15,294 bases of DNA from ATZT02 sp038124905 (GTDB lineage: Bacteria; Actinomycetota; Actinomycetes; S36-B12; UBA5976). Made by a program: the position numbers and the translations under genes. The notes beneath the pieces were generated by a model. That model saw only the letters and a list, made by a program, of their open reading frames with translations. It was not told the DNA's origin and did no database searches. Positions 1-8,421 of this stretch are shown here, piece after piece; the stretch's first letter is position 1; each line of letters begins with the position of its first letter. The stretch lies in NCBI GenBank assembly GCA_038124905.1, contig JAYPCW010000029.1, forward strand, positions 1 through 15,294. Reading direction: 5' to 3'.

Positions 1-142
1 CTTGATGGTTGAAGGCATCGGTACCTAATCCATAAACCGTATCGGTTGGCAGTACCACTAATTCGCCGCGCTTGGCAGCAGCACTGGCTGCAGTGAAGCC
101 AAACTTTCTCTCTTCAGGGTCGTTGAGATTGAACTTCTTCAT
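1..142 (-). CDS. tsaC: L-threonylcarbamoyladenylate synthase (Sua5/YciO/YrdC family), N-terminal part
   Basis: Partial gene: it starts at an ATG at 142 and runs off the left edge, leaving 47 residues visible. Residues 31-40 read LPTDTVYGLG, the signature of the Sua5/YrdC nucleotide-binding fold. This family makes threonylcarbamoyl-AMP from threonine, bicarbonate and ATP for the t6A37 modification of ANN-decoding tRNAs in the cytoplasm. The start follows the prmC stop after a single base, so it is probably translated by coupling to prmC; I see no strong Shine-Dalgarno of its own. The place directly after prmC is the usual one in actinobacteria. Whether this is the short TsaC or the longer Sua5 form cannot be told because the C-terminus is outside the window. 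Confidence 0.9.
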   Translation of the reverse strand, partial: MKKFNLNDPEERKFGFTAASAAAKRGELVVLPTDTVYGLGTDAFNHQ

Positions 143-143
143 T

Positions 144-1016
144 TCAAATTTTTTCAGCTACCGTATATCTTGCTAAGCCATTTAAATCTTTACGATCTTC
201 TATCGCTCCAAAGCCACCAGCATTCTTAAGCACTCCGGGAACGCCCGTTTCTCTATCGCCTTGTAGCTCTGCATGTTCAATTCCGATAAATCCGCCAGTT
301 TTAAGTAACAGAGTGCTTTTTTGAATTATTTCTCTGATTAAGTCCAAGCCATCTAAGCCTGAAAAAAGTGCAATTTTGGGATCATGTAATGCCACTTCAG
401 GATCTTTAGGCACCATTTTTTCTGGAATATAGGGAGGGTTTGAAACCACGGCATCAAAATACCTCTCATTTTCTGCAAAATCCTTTACATCAATAGGTAC
501 TACTTCAATTGATGAATTATTTTTATCGATCTGATCTTGATACTTTTCTATATTTATCTTTAGGTAAGCAACCGCCTCTTCGGATACCTCTACCGCGATC
601 ACATGGCAATTTGGCACTTCTGTTGCAAGTGAAATTGCAATTGCCCCAGATCCGCTACAGAAATCGATTACCTTTGAACTTGGCAGCTCTTTTAAGTAGC
701 GCACCGCAGATTCCACAAGTAGTTCAGTTTCAGGTCTAGGAATAAATACTCCTTTGCCTACTTTTAAGTTAAGCCTTCTAAAGCCTTGCTCTCCAGTTAG
801 ATGTTGGAGTGGAATTCTTTGCTGTCGAAGTTGGCACAATTTTTCAAACTCTTTTTTTTGTGATTCATCGATTTCTTGCAACAGCGAAATACCATTTCTA
901 GAAATTCCTAATGCGTGAGCCAATAAGAGTTCTGCATCGACCCTTGCGGCATCAATTCCTGCACTTTTAAATCGCTTTTCTGCATCCACCAATAAAGTGC
1001 GGGCAGAATTACTCAT
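144..1016 (-). CDS. prmC: Release factor glutamine methyltransferase PrmC (HemK)
   Basis: 290 residues, close to the usual 280. PrmC methylates the glutamine of the GGQ motif in release factors 1 and 2 using S-adenosylmethionine. An N-terminal helical domain is followed by FIPRPETELL (residues 91-100), a glycine-rich SAM motif VIDFCSGSGAIAI (116-128) and the catalytic NPPY motif (193-196) that grips the substrate glutamine. The ATG at 1016 overlaps the prfA stop as ATGA, and GGAG (1024-1027, minus strand) lies at good Shine-Dalgarno distance, so this start is well supported. Its substrate RF1 is encoded immediately upstream in the same operon. The gene for a tRNA t6A enzyme follows after one base. 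Confidence 0.95.
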   Translation of the reverse strand: MSNSARTLLVDAEKRFKSAGIDAARVDAELLLAHALGISRNGISLLQEIDESQKKEFEKLCQLRQQRIPLQHLTGEQGFRRLNLKVGKGVFIPRPETELLVESAVRYLKELPSSKVIDFCSGSGAIAISLATEVPNCHVIAVEVSEEAVAYLKINIEKYQDQIDKNNSSIEVVPIDVKDFAENERYFDAVVSNPPYIPEKMVPKDPEVALHDPKIALFSGLDGLDLIREIIQKSTLLLKTGGFIGIEHAELQGDRETGVPGVLKNAGGFGAIEDRKDLNGLARYTVAEKI

Positions 1017-2092
1017 CCCACATCTCCGTAATTCATCAATCTTTCTTGGGCCTCTTTCTCAATACAAGATTCCAATACTGCAGTCAAATCACCATCAATT
1101 ACCTGATCTAGGTTATGTGCCTTGTAATTGGTTCGGTGATCGGTAATTCGATTTTCTGGAAAGTTATAGGTGCGAATTCTTTCACTACGATCTACAGTTC
1201 TCACTTGTGACTTTCGACTTGCCGCATCTTTAGCGGCTCTTTCTTCTTCTGCAGCAGCTAGCAGCCGTGCCCGCAAAATTCTTAACGCTGCTTCTTTATT
1301 TTGTAATTGGCTCTTTTCGTTTTGGCAACTCACAACAATTCCCGTAGGAAGGTGGGTAATTCTCACTGCAGAATCGGTGGTGTTAACACTTTGACCGCCC
1401 GGACCAGATGAACGGTAAACATCTATTTTTAAATCCTCCATATTTACCGTGACATCTATTTCTTCTGCTTCTGGGAAAACCAAAACTCCCGCTGCTGAAG
1501 TATGAATTCGACCTTGCGATTCTGTTACCGGCACTCTTTGAACTCGGTGCACGCCACCTTCATGCTTCAACCAAGCATAAGGAGCTTGACCAGGTTCTGG
1601 AGTTCCCTTTGCCTTGAAGGCAATGGCAGCATCTTTGTAGCCACCCATGTCTGACTCTTCAGCTTCTAATATTTCAGCCTTCCAGCCTTGGCGGTCAGCA
1701 AAACGTAGATACATTCTTACTAAGTCTGCTGCAAATAATGCAGACTCCTGCCCGCCTTCACCTGACTTAACTTCAAGAATTACATCTTTATCATCTAGCG
1801 GATCTCTTGGGACAAGCAAAACTTTTAATTTTTCCGCTAGCTCATTTTTTTTAATAGTCAAAGAATTTACTTCTTGAGCAAAAGAGTCATCTTCTTCAGC
1901 TAATTCACTAGCTGCCTCGATATCTTCGCTCACTTGCTGCCACTCGCGCCAGGTTTCTACAATTGGCTTTATCTGAGCAAAGCGTCTGCCGACTTCGCGT
2001 GCTTTATTTTGATCCTGATGCAAAGTGGGATCAGAGAGTTGTCCCTCAATTTGAACTAGCTCTGCAGCTAAGTCCACCACCTTGTCAAACAT
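1013..2092 (-). CDS. prfA: Peptide chain release factor 1
   Basis: 359 residues, the normal length. RF1 recognises UAA and UAG in the ribosomal A site and triggers peptide release. The tripeptide anticodon motif PVT is at residues 188-190 within RVPVTESQGRIHTSA; RF2 would have SPF here, so the RF1 assignment is firm. The peptidyl-tRNA hydrolysis motif GGQ is at 232-234 in SSGPGGQSVNTTDSAVR, and Q234 is the expected target of the PrmC encoded next. AAGGA (2099-2103) lies 6 nt before the ATG. A strong hairpin stands between rpmE and this gene, so it may be expressed by read-through or from a weak promoter in the gap. The stop overlaps the prmC start by four bases. Confidence 0.97.
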   Translation of the reverse strand: MFDKVVDLAAELVQIEGQLSDPTLHQDQNKAREVGRRFAQIKPIVETWREWQQVSEDIEAASELAEEDDSFAQEVNSLTIKKNELAEKLKVLLVPRDPLDDKDVILEVKSGEGGQESALFAADLVRMYLRFADRQGWKAEILEAEESDMGGYKDAAIAFKAKGTPEPGQAPYAWLKHEGGVHRVQRVPVTESQGRIHTSAAGVLVFPEAEEIDVTVNMEDLKIDVYRSSGPGGQSVNTTDSAVRITHLPTGIVVSCQNEKSQLQNKEAALRILRARLLAAAEEERAAKDAASRKSQVRTVDRSERIRTYNFPENRITDHRTNYKAHNLDQVIDGDLTAVLESCIEKEAQERLMNYGDVG

Positions 2093-2098
2093 TTTTGT

Positions 2099-2103
2099 TC
2101 CTT
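2099..2103 (-). promoter_or_regulatory. Shine-Dalgarno of prfA
   Basis: AAGGA on the minus strand, 6 nt before the prfA ATG. It lies only a few bases beyond the rpmE/prfA hairpin, so a transcript that escapes the hairpin can load ribosomes at once. A TATATT at 2108-2113 could act as a -10 box for a very short-leader prfA transcript, but no convincing -35 is seen. Confidence 0.6.
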
Positions 2104-2114
2104 TTGCAATATAA

Positions 2115-2153
2115 AACGGGCGTTACCAGAAAGTGTCTCTGGTAACGCCCGTT
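2115..2153 (-). terminator. Hairpin terminator or attenuator between rpmE and prfA
   Basis: A perfect 16-bp inverted repeat (arms 2115-2130 and 2138-2153) with a 7-nt loop. Read on the minus strand it begins 8 nt after the rpmE stop and is followed directly by TTTTAT, the layout of a Rho-independent terminator, although the U-tract is short. It is the only strong hairpin of this type I found in the window. As prfA, prmC and tsaC lie downstream on the same strand with no obvious promoter, partial termination or RNA processing or stability control is likely (inference). Confidence 0.75.
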
Positions 2154-2160
2154 AAGAAAG

Positions 2161-2379
2161 CTATTTTCCGGCGCCGGCCTTGCCGTAACGCTTTTCAAAC
2201 TTAGAGACGCGTCCGCCGGTATCAAGAATTTTTTGCTTACCGGTGTAAAACGGATGGCACTCACTACATACCTCAGCATGAAGTACGCCATTAGCTGCTG
2301 TGCTCCGAGTGGTGAAGGTGTTTCCACAAGTGCAAGTAACTGTGGTTTCTACATATTCTGGATGAATTTCAGCCTTCAC
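2161..2379 (-). CDS. rpmE: 50S ribosomal protein L31, zinc-binding type
   Basis: 72 residues, the usual length. L31 sits at the central protuberance of the large ribosomal subunit. The protein opens MKAEIHPEY, typical of L31, and carries C16, C18, C38 and C41 in a CxC...CxxC arrangement that binds zinc. It is therefore the zinc-containing paralogue, not the cysteine-free form induced under zinc limitation; no second copy is seen here. The start codon is GTG at 2379, fixed by AAAGGA ending 5 nt upstream. The gap to the rho stop is 26 nt, so rho and rpmE are probably cotranscribed, and the strong hairpin after the stop probably ends most transcripts. Confidence 0.95.
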   Translation of the reverse strand: MKAEIHPEYVETTVTCTCGNTFTTRSTAANGVLHAEVCSECHPFYTGKQKILDTGGRVSKFEKRYGKAGAGK

Positions 2380-2405
2380 AGTGATCCTTTCAACATTTGA
2401 GAATT

Positions 2406-3917
<1,512 letters not shown>

Positions 3918-4101
3918 CTTAAGTTAATACCTTTCTAATTGGGGTTTGAAAGATTTAATAATTGACTTCTTTCAAGTTTCCGACTTGTCAGGATTTAGTG
4001 AGATTGGACTTTTGAGATTTTTTGTTCGTCATCGTCACGAACCCTAAAAGGGCCGGATAGGAAGACTGTAGCACTGGCAGCTCTCTAGCCCGGTGAGCGC
4101 C
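3918..4101 (-). promoter_or_regulatory. rho leader region between thrB and rho
   Basis: This 184-nt gap is the longest in the window. I see no Rho-independent terminator after thrB. On the minus strand it holds GGCCCTTTTAGGG, then a 6-bp hairpin (4024-4029 with 4037-4042, 7-nt loop) whose loop contains an ATG opening a 14-codon frame (3988-4032), and then AT-rich sequence with a 7-bp repeat TTGAAAG/CTTTCAA nearer rho. A promoter for rho is expected here, but no box stands out. Rho genes are autoregulated through their leaders in E. coli, so a long leader is in keeping with that (family knowledge, not shown here). Confidence 0.45.
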
Positions 4102-5061
4102 CTAGAAAACCTGGGCTCCGGTCGGGGAGACTTCTAACACCTGCATCGAAAAGTCCGGGTGTTCAAATTCCCTAACTGTCGCAAGCTCTTCTTGTGTAGT
4201 CAGCACTAATACGGCTGGGCCAGCACCACTGATCATTGCTGCAAGCCCACGCCCCCGAAGCGTTTCGATTAAGTTGCCAGACGTTTGCATAGCGTTACGT
4301 CGATAAGGTTGGTGCAACTTATCCTCCGTGGCAACAAACAATAGCTCTGGGTTTTCAGTAAGAGCGCTCACTAACAGCGCGCTCCTGGCAACATTGAATG
4401 CAGCATCCCGATGTGGAATATGCGAAGGCAACAGCAGTCGAGCTTTTTTAGTCTCCATCTCAAATTTTGGTATGAAAACTACCGGAACTATCTCTGGGTG
4501 AACTTTTAGTTTCACCGCATGTGAGTGCACTCCGTCAGAATGGATATGTTTGTGGCCTAGAAGTTTTTCAGATTCGGTTTGATGCTGATGTGAATCAGTC
4601 CAAGAAAGAGTAAACCCTCCTAGTAAGCATGCGGCAACATTATCTGGATGACCTTCAATCTTGGTGGCAAAGTCTAGCGCTCCAGCATCATCCATTCTTT
4701 TTGCAAATTCCCCCGCTAAAGCGCGAGCCGCAACAACACCTGCAGTTATTGCTGCCGCAGAAGAACCCAGGCCTCGGCCGTGAGGAATTTTATTAATACA
4801 GCGTAGATATAAACCAGAAACTGAAACTTCTAAAGTTTCAAAAACTTGCAACATAACTTTGGCAATTAAGTGATCTTGATTTCTAGGCAAAGTATTTCGA
4901 CCAAACCCGTCAATATCAACTTGAACACCTGGGGTATCGGTAAATGACACTTCAATTTCATCAAAAAGAGTTAAGGCTAATCCCGCACTATCAAATGCTG
5001 GCCCTAAATTGGCGCTAGTTGCAGGAACTTTCACTCTTATTGCAGATAAGTTTTTTGCCAC
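4102..5061 (-). CDS. thrB: Homoserine kinase
   Basis: 319 residues. ThrB is a GHMP-family kinase that phosphorylates L-homoserine with ATP to give O-phosphohomoserine, the substrate of ThrC. The N-terminus VKVPATSANLGPAFDSAG (residues 10-27) is the substrate-end motif. The ATP-binding GHMP loop is PHGRGLGSSAAA (93-104), and the C-terminal motif SGAGPAVLVL is at 278-287. The GTG start at 5061 directly follows the thrC TAA with no gap, so translation is probably coupled; GGGA lies about 10 nt upstream. Residues 157-182 form a histidine-rich insertion (seven His) where many actinobacterial relatives have a short loop. It is the last gene of the hom-thrC-thrB operon. Confidence 0.95.
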   Translation of the reverse strand: MAKNLSAIRVKVPATSANLGPAFDSAGLALTLFDEIEVSFTDTPGVQVDIDGFGRNTLPRNQDHLIAKVMLQVFETLEVSVSGLYLRCINKIPHGRGLGSSAAAITAGVVAARALAGEFAKRMDDAGALDFATKIEGHPDNVAACLLGGFTLSWTDSHQHQTESEKLLGHKHIHSDGVHSHAVKLKVHPEIVPVVFIPKFEMETKKARLLLPSHIPHRDAAFNVARSALLVSALTENPELLFVATEDKLHQPYRRNAMQTSGNLIETLRGRGLAAMISGAGPAVLVLTTQEELATVREFEHPDFSMQVLEVSPTGAQVF

Positions 5062-6120
5062 TTAAATCAATCCCAAAGCTTTAGCAGCAAGTTCAGCATC
5101 AATTGGTACCTTGATGGCATTAGCTGCACCCTCAAGCGCCCATTGTGGATCTTTCAATCCATTTCCAGTAACTGTAATTACAATTTCTTTTCCGGTTGGC
5201 AACATTCCTTCAGCTTGTAATTTAAATAACCCAGCAACGCCAGCTGCACTTGCTGGCTCAACAAAAATTGCTTCTTGATTTGCTAGGTAGTGATAAGCCT
5301 GCAAAATTTCTTCATCAGTAACTTTGTCTATTAGGCCACCTGATTCATCTCGTGCAGCAATAGCTTGCTTCCAAGAGGCAGGGTTTCCAATGCGAATCGC
5401 AGTAGCTAACGTTTCTGGTTTTTCTACTTTTACCCCGTCAACTATTGGTGCAGCTCCAGCTGCTTGAAAGCCCCACATCTGTGGCTTAGTTTTTGAAAAA
5501 CCTTTCTCAAAATATTCTCCATAACCAACCCAATAAGCAGTTATGTTGCCAGCATTTCCCACAGGCAATACATGAATATCTGGAGCTTTACCTAAGGCGT
5601 CTACAACTTCGAAGCTGGCAGTTTTTTGCCCTTCAATTCGATCTGGATTCACAGAATTAACCAAAGAAACTGGGTAGTTGTCGGCTAACGCCTGAGCCAA
5701 AATTAAGCAGTCATCAAAATTACCCTCTACTTGTAACAAGGTGGCGCCGTGCACTACCGCTTGAGCAAGCTTTCCCATTGCGATTTTTCCGTCTGGAACC
5801 AATACAGCACTTTTCATTCCGGCTTTAATTGCATAGGCAGAGGCCGAAGCAGAAGTATTTCCCGTTGAGGCACAAATTACCGCTTTCGCTCCGGCTTCAG
5901 CCGCCTTACTTATCGCGACTGTCATTCCCCGATCTTTAAAAGAACCAGTTGGGTTCATGCCTTCAACTTTGATCCAAACTTGATTTTGTAATTTCTCACT
6001 TAATTTGCAGGCGTAGACCAAGGGGGTTCCACCCTCACCTAGTGTCACTATGGGAGTTTTTTCTGATATCGGTAAAAAGTCTTTATACTCTTTTATTACG
6101 CCCTGCCACTGATGGCTCAT
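5062..6120 (-). CDS. thrC: Threonine synthase
   Basis: 352 residues, matching the short bacterial class of about 350. A PLP enzyme of fold type II that turns O-phosphohomoserine into threonine and phosphate. The PLP lysine is K62 in NPTGSFKDRGM (residues 56-66). The phosphate-binding and cofactor loop CASTGNTSASASAYA starts at 83. The pyridine-ring contact region VTGNGLKDP is near the C-terminus. The ATG at 6118-6120 shares its A with the hom stop (TAATG), a one-base overlap that implies translational coupling. The neighbours hom and thrB complete the pathway from aspartate semialdehyde to threonine. Confidence 0.95.
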   Translation of the reverse strand: MSHQWQGVIKEYKDFLPISEKTPIVTLGEGGTPLVYACKLSEKLQNQVWIKVEGMNPTGSFKDRGMTVAISKAAEAGAKAVICASTGNTSASASAYAIKAGMKSAVLVPDGKIAMGKLAQAVVHGATLLQVEGNFDDCLILAQALADNYPVSLVNSVNPDRIEGQKTASFEVVDALGKAPDIHVLPVGNAGNITAYWVGYGEYFEKGFSKTKPQMWGFQAAGAAPIVDGVKVEKPETLATAIRIGNPASWKQAIAARDESGGLIDKVTDEEILQAYHYLANQEAIFVEPASAAGVAGLFKLQAEGMLPTGKEIVITVTGNGLKDPQWALEGAANAIKVPIDAELAAKALGLI

Positions 6121-7412
6121 TACAATTCTTCGCCTTCAACTCTCATTGCACCATTTAAGTGCTTAACTGCCGATAGGTCCTTTAACTCAGCAATTACTTT
6201 TTCTAACGCAGATTCTTTTGCTTGATGTGTTTTGACAATCAAACTGGCGTCTTTTCCGCGAGTTTCTTGGCGAACCGTTTGAATCGATACTGAGTGTTTT
6301 GCGAACACATTGCTGATCTCGGCTAATACACCAGGCTGATCTGCTACTTCTAGATTTATGTAATAGCTGGTTATGGATTCAGAGATTGGCAAAATGTTTA
6401 AGTCGGCATAAACACTTTCACCAGGTCCGCGTCGATTAGAAACTCGATTTCGCCCCACCATAACTAAATCACCCATGACTGCGCTAGCGGTAGGAGCTCC
6501 TCCAGCGCCTTGTCCATAGAACATCAAGGAACCTGCAGCTTTTGCTTGCACAAATACTGCATTGAAAGCGTCTCTTACGCTTGCCAGTGGATGAGATATT
6601 GGAATCATCGCCGGATGCACTCGAACCACAATCGAATCTTGATTCACTTTTTCAGCAACAGCAAGTAACTTGACTACAAAACCCATCTGTTGCGCAGCTT
6701 TTACATCTTGTTGAGTAATCTCGACGATACCCTCGCAATGAACGTCATCCACGGTAACTCGGGTATGAAAAGCTAACTGCGCCAAAATCGCAGCTTTACT
6801 TGCTGCGTCATGGCCCATAACATCGGCAGTTGGATCTGCTTCGGCATAACCTAAATCCTGTGCAGATTTAAGTGCCGACTCAAAACTCTCGCCAAAATCA
6901 TTCATTTTTGTCAAGATGTAATTGGTGGTGCCATTTACTATTCCCAAAATCTTTACAACATCATCACCAACTAAAGATTCTCTCAACGGTCTGAGCAGTG
7001 GAATTGCTCCAGCAACGCTGGCTTCGTAATAAATATCAACATCAGCTTTTTCTGCTGCCTGATGTAACGTGGCTCCATCTTTTGCAAGTAGCGCCTTGTT
7101 TGCACTAATTACACTGCTGCCGTTGTTAATCGCTTGCAGTAAATAGTCTCTTGTTGGCTCAATTGCACCCATGAGCTCAATAACAATGTCAGGTTTTTTC
7201 TCCAATAATGAATAGATATCGTCGGTGATTAAGTTGCTATCAATCTGAGGGCGACTCTTGGTTGGATCCTTAACCCCTACGCCAACTATCTCTAGTGGGG
7301 CGCCAATGCGAATTGCTAAATCTTCGGCCTGCGACTGAATTAAGGAAATTACCTCTGATCCAACCGTTCCAGCACCAATAACCGCAACGGTGAGTGCTTT
7401 AGGCTCGCTCAT
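6120..7412 (-). CDS. hom: Homoserine dehydrogenase with C-terminal ACT domain
   Basis: 430 residues from the ATG at 7412. Reduces aspartate semialdehyde to homoserine with NAD(P)H, at the branch from lysine to threonine and methionine. Rossmann motif GAGTVG is at residues 13-18; SANKALLA is near 103-110; NGTTNYILTKM is at 160-170; YAEADPTADVMGHDAASK (189-206) holds the catalytic Asp202 and Lys206 expected from the family. An ACT domain at about 349-425 (EVADQPGVLAEISNVFAKHS) is the usual site of threonine feedback inhibition in actinobacteria. I chose this ATG over an in-frame start at 7463 because AAGGA lies 9 nt before it, the family starts here, and the longer form would run through the promoter region of the divergent gene. 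First gene of hom-thrC-thrB. Confidence 0.95.
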   Translation of the reverse strand: MSEPKALTVAVIGAGTVGSEVISLIQSQAEDLAIRIGAPLEIVGVGVKDPTKSRPQIDSNLITDDIYSLLEKKPDIVIELMGAIEPTRDYLLQAINNGSSVISANKALLAKDGATLHQAAEKADVDIYYEASVAGAIPLLRPLRESLVGDDVVKILGIVNGTTNYILTKMNDFGESFESALKSAQDLGYAEADPTADVMGHDAASKAAILAQLAFHTRVTVDDVHCEGIVEITQQDVKAAQQMGFVVKLLAVAEKVNQDSIVVRVHPAMIPISHPLASVRDAFNAVFVQAKAAGSLMFYGQGAGGAPTASAVMGDLVMVGRNRVSNRRGPGESVYADLNILPISESITSYYINLEVADQPGVLAEISNVFAKHSVSIQTVRQETRGKDASLIVKTHQAKESALEKVIAELKDLSAVKHLNGAMRVEGEEL

Positions 7413-7421
7413 TTGTAAAAT

Positions 7422-7426
7422 TCCTT
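7422..7426 (-). promoter_or_regulatory. Shine-Dalgarno that fixes the hom start
   Basis: AAGGA on the minus strand, 9 nt before the ATG at 7412. It decides between this start and the in-frame ATG 17 codons upstream at 7463, which has no such site. Confidence 0.7.
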
Positions 7427-7440
7427 CAGCTAGGTCAGTA

Positions 7441-7469
7441 GCGACAATTCTCTCAGAGAGCAATAAAAT
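7441..7469 (+). promoter_or_regulatory. Candidate promoter of the EamA exporter gene
   Basis: GCGACA (7441-7446) and TAAAAT (7464-7469) are 17 nt apart and resemble -35 (4 of 6) and -10 (5 of 6) boxes. The predicted transcript start is about 7476, only a few bases before the GTG at 7480, so the mRNA would be almost leaderless. The odd palindrome CTCTCAGAGAG (7450-7460) lies in the spacer and could be an operator; this is inference. Confidence 0.45.
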
Positions 7470-7479
7470 CAGGTCCGCC

Positions 7480-8421
7480 GTGTCTGAAAATCAATCTTCT
7501 AACCCCGTCAAAGTCTGGACTGCCTTAGGCACCGTTTATTTAGTATGGGGCTCTACCTATCTGGGGATTGCAATCTTAGTTAAAACTGCCCCGCCTCTAA
7601 TAAGCATGGGAACAAGATTCATGCTCGCCGGAATTATTCTCGGTTTATTTCTAATTGTTTTTAAGGGCAAAAAAATATTGAAAATAACACTCAAAGAAGC
7701 GTTAGCGACTTTGTTTTTAGGTGGATTACTTTTGGGTTTTGGTCTAGGTAATTTAACTTTGGCTGAAAGATACGTACCAAGCGGAATTGCTGCCTTAATA
7801 GTTGCCGCACTACCTATTTGGGTCACACTGTTTCAATATTTAGCGGGAATAGTCCCAGATAAACGAATATTATTTGGAATCGCCCTGGGAATAATTGGTG
7901 TTGCAATAATTGTTTTGCCAAATCGAGACAATACCAGCGAATCAGGTGAAAATTTAGCTTTTTGGATGCTAATGGTTCTCTTTGGAAATATCGCTTGGGC
8001 CTTTGGGACTTTTATTACGCCGAGAATTGGCGTCCCAAAGAATTCCTTTGTACTTACCACCTATCAAATGTTTTTTGGTGGAGTTACCTTAACTCTCGCA
8101 GGACTAATTCGCGGCGAGAGAATAAACAGTGAAAGTCTCTCTCAAATTACTAGCACCTCCCTTTGGGCTTGGATCTATTTGATACTTATTGGTTCAATCT
8201 TGGGTTACGGAGCTTATATTTGGTTGATTACCCATGTTTCACTTTCTTTAGCGTCTACCTACGCTTACGTAAACCCAATTGTTGCCGTGGCTTTAGGGGT
8301 TTTAATACTTTCTGAACCTTTTAGTGGTCTAATTTTGTTAGGCGGAGCGGTAGTAATTTTAGGTGTTGTTTTAGTTTTGCAATCAAGTAGAAGAGCTACC
8401 GTTAAAATCCCGGGTCAGTAG
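7480..8421 (+). CDS. EamA-family (DMT superfamily) membrane transporter, YedA-like
   Basis: 313 residues from a GTG at 7480. Two EamA repeats (about residues 10-140 and 155-300) with about ten hydrophobic membrane segments. The first holds VWGSTYLGIAI, typical of YedA/RhaT-type carriers, and the second ends in YAYVNPIVAVALGVLILSE, the standard EamA signature. Members export metabolites, amino acids or drugs across the cytoplasmic membrane. An in-frame ATG at 7390 would add 30 polar residues that overlap hom, so I prefer the GTG, which sits before the first membrane segment and has AGG 7 nt upstream. The gene is divergent from hom and converges on lysA with a 20-bp overlap. Its place amid threonine and lysine genes suggests an aspartate-family amino-acid exporter, as with RhtA of E. 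coli, but the substrate cannot be read from the sequence. Confidence 0.88.
   Translation: MSENQSSNPVKVWTALGTVYLVWGSTYLGIAILVKTAPPLISMGTRFMLAGIILGLFLIVFKGKKILKITLKEALATLFLGGLLLGFGLGNLTLAERYVPSGIAALIVAALPIWVTLFQYLAGIVPDKRILFGIALGIIGVAIIVLPNRDNTSESGENLAFWMLMVLFGNIAWAFGTFITPRIGVPKNSFVLTTYQMFFGGVTLTLAGLIRGERINSESLSQITSTSLWAWIYLILIGSILGYGAYIWLITHVSLSLASTYAYVNPIVAVALGVLILSEPFSGLILLGGAVVILGVVLVLQSSRRATVKIPGQ

Noticed and set aside
2085..2327. 80-codon minus-strand frame across rpmE
   Set aside because: It is an out-of-frame shadow of rpmE, running through the terminator hairpin; the zinc-ribbon L31 frame is clearly the real one.
4071..4094. Imperfect hairpin after thrB as a terminator
   Set aside because: On the transcribed (minus) strand the stem contains a mismatch and no U-tract follows, so a Rho-independent terminator is not supported.
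7413..7463. Longer form of hom starting at 7463 (17 extra residues)
   Set aside because: No Shine-Dalgarno at that start, while AAGGA precedes the ATG at 7412; the family begins at the shorter start, and the extra part overlaps the divergent control region.
7390..7479. Longer form of the EamA gene starting at 7390
   Set aside because: Adds 30 polar residues before the first membrane segment and overlaps hom on the other strand; the GTG at 7480 fits the family and the candidate promoter.
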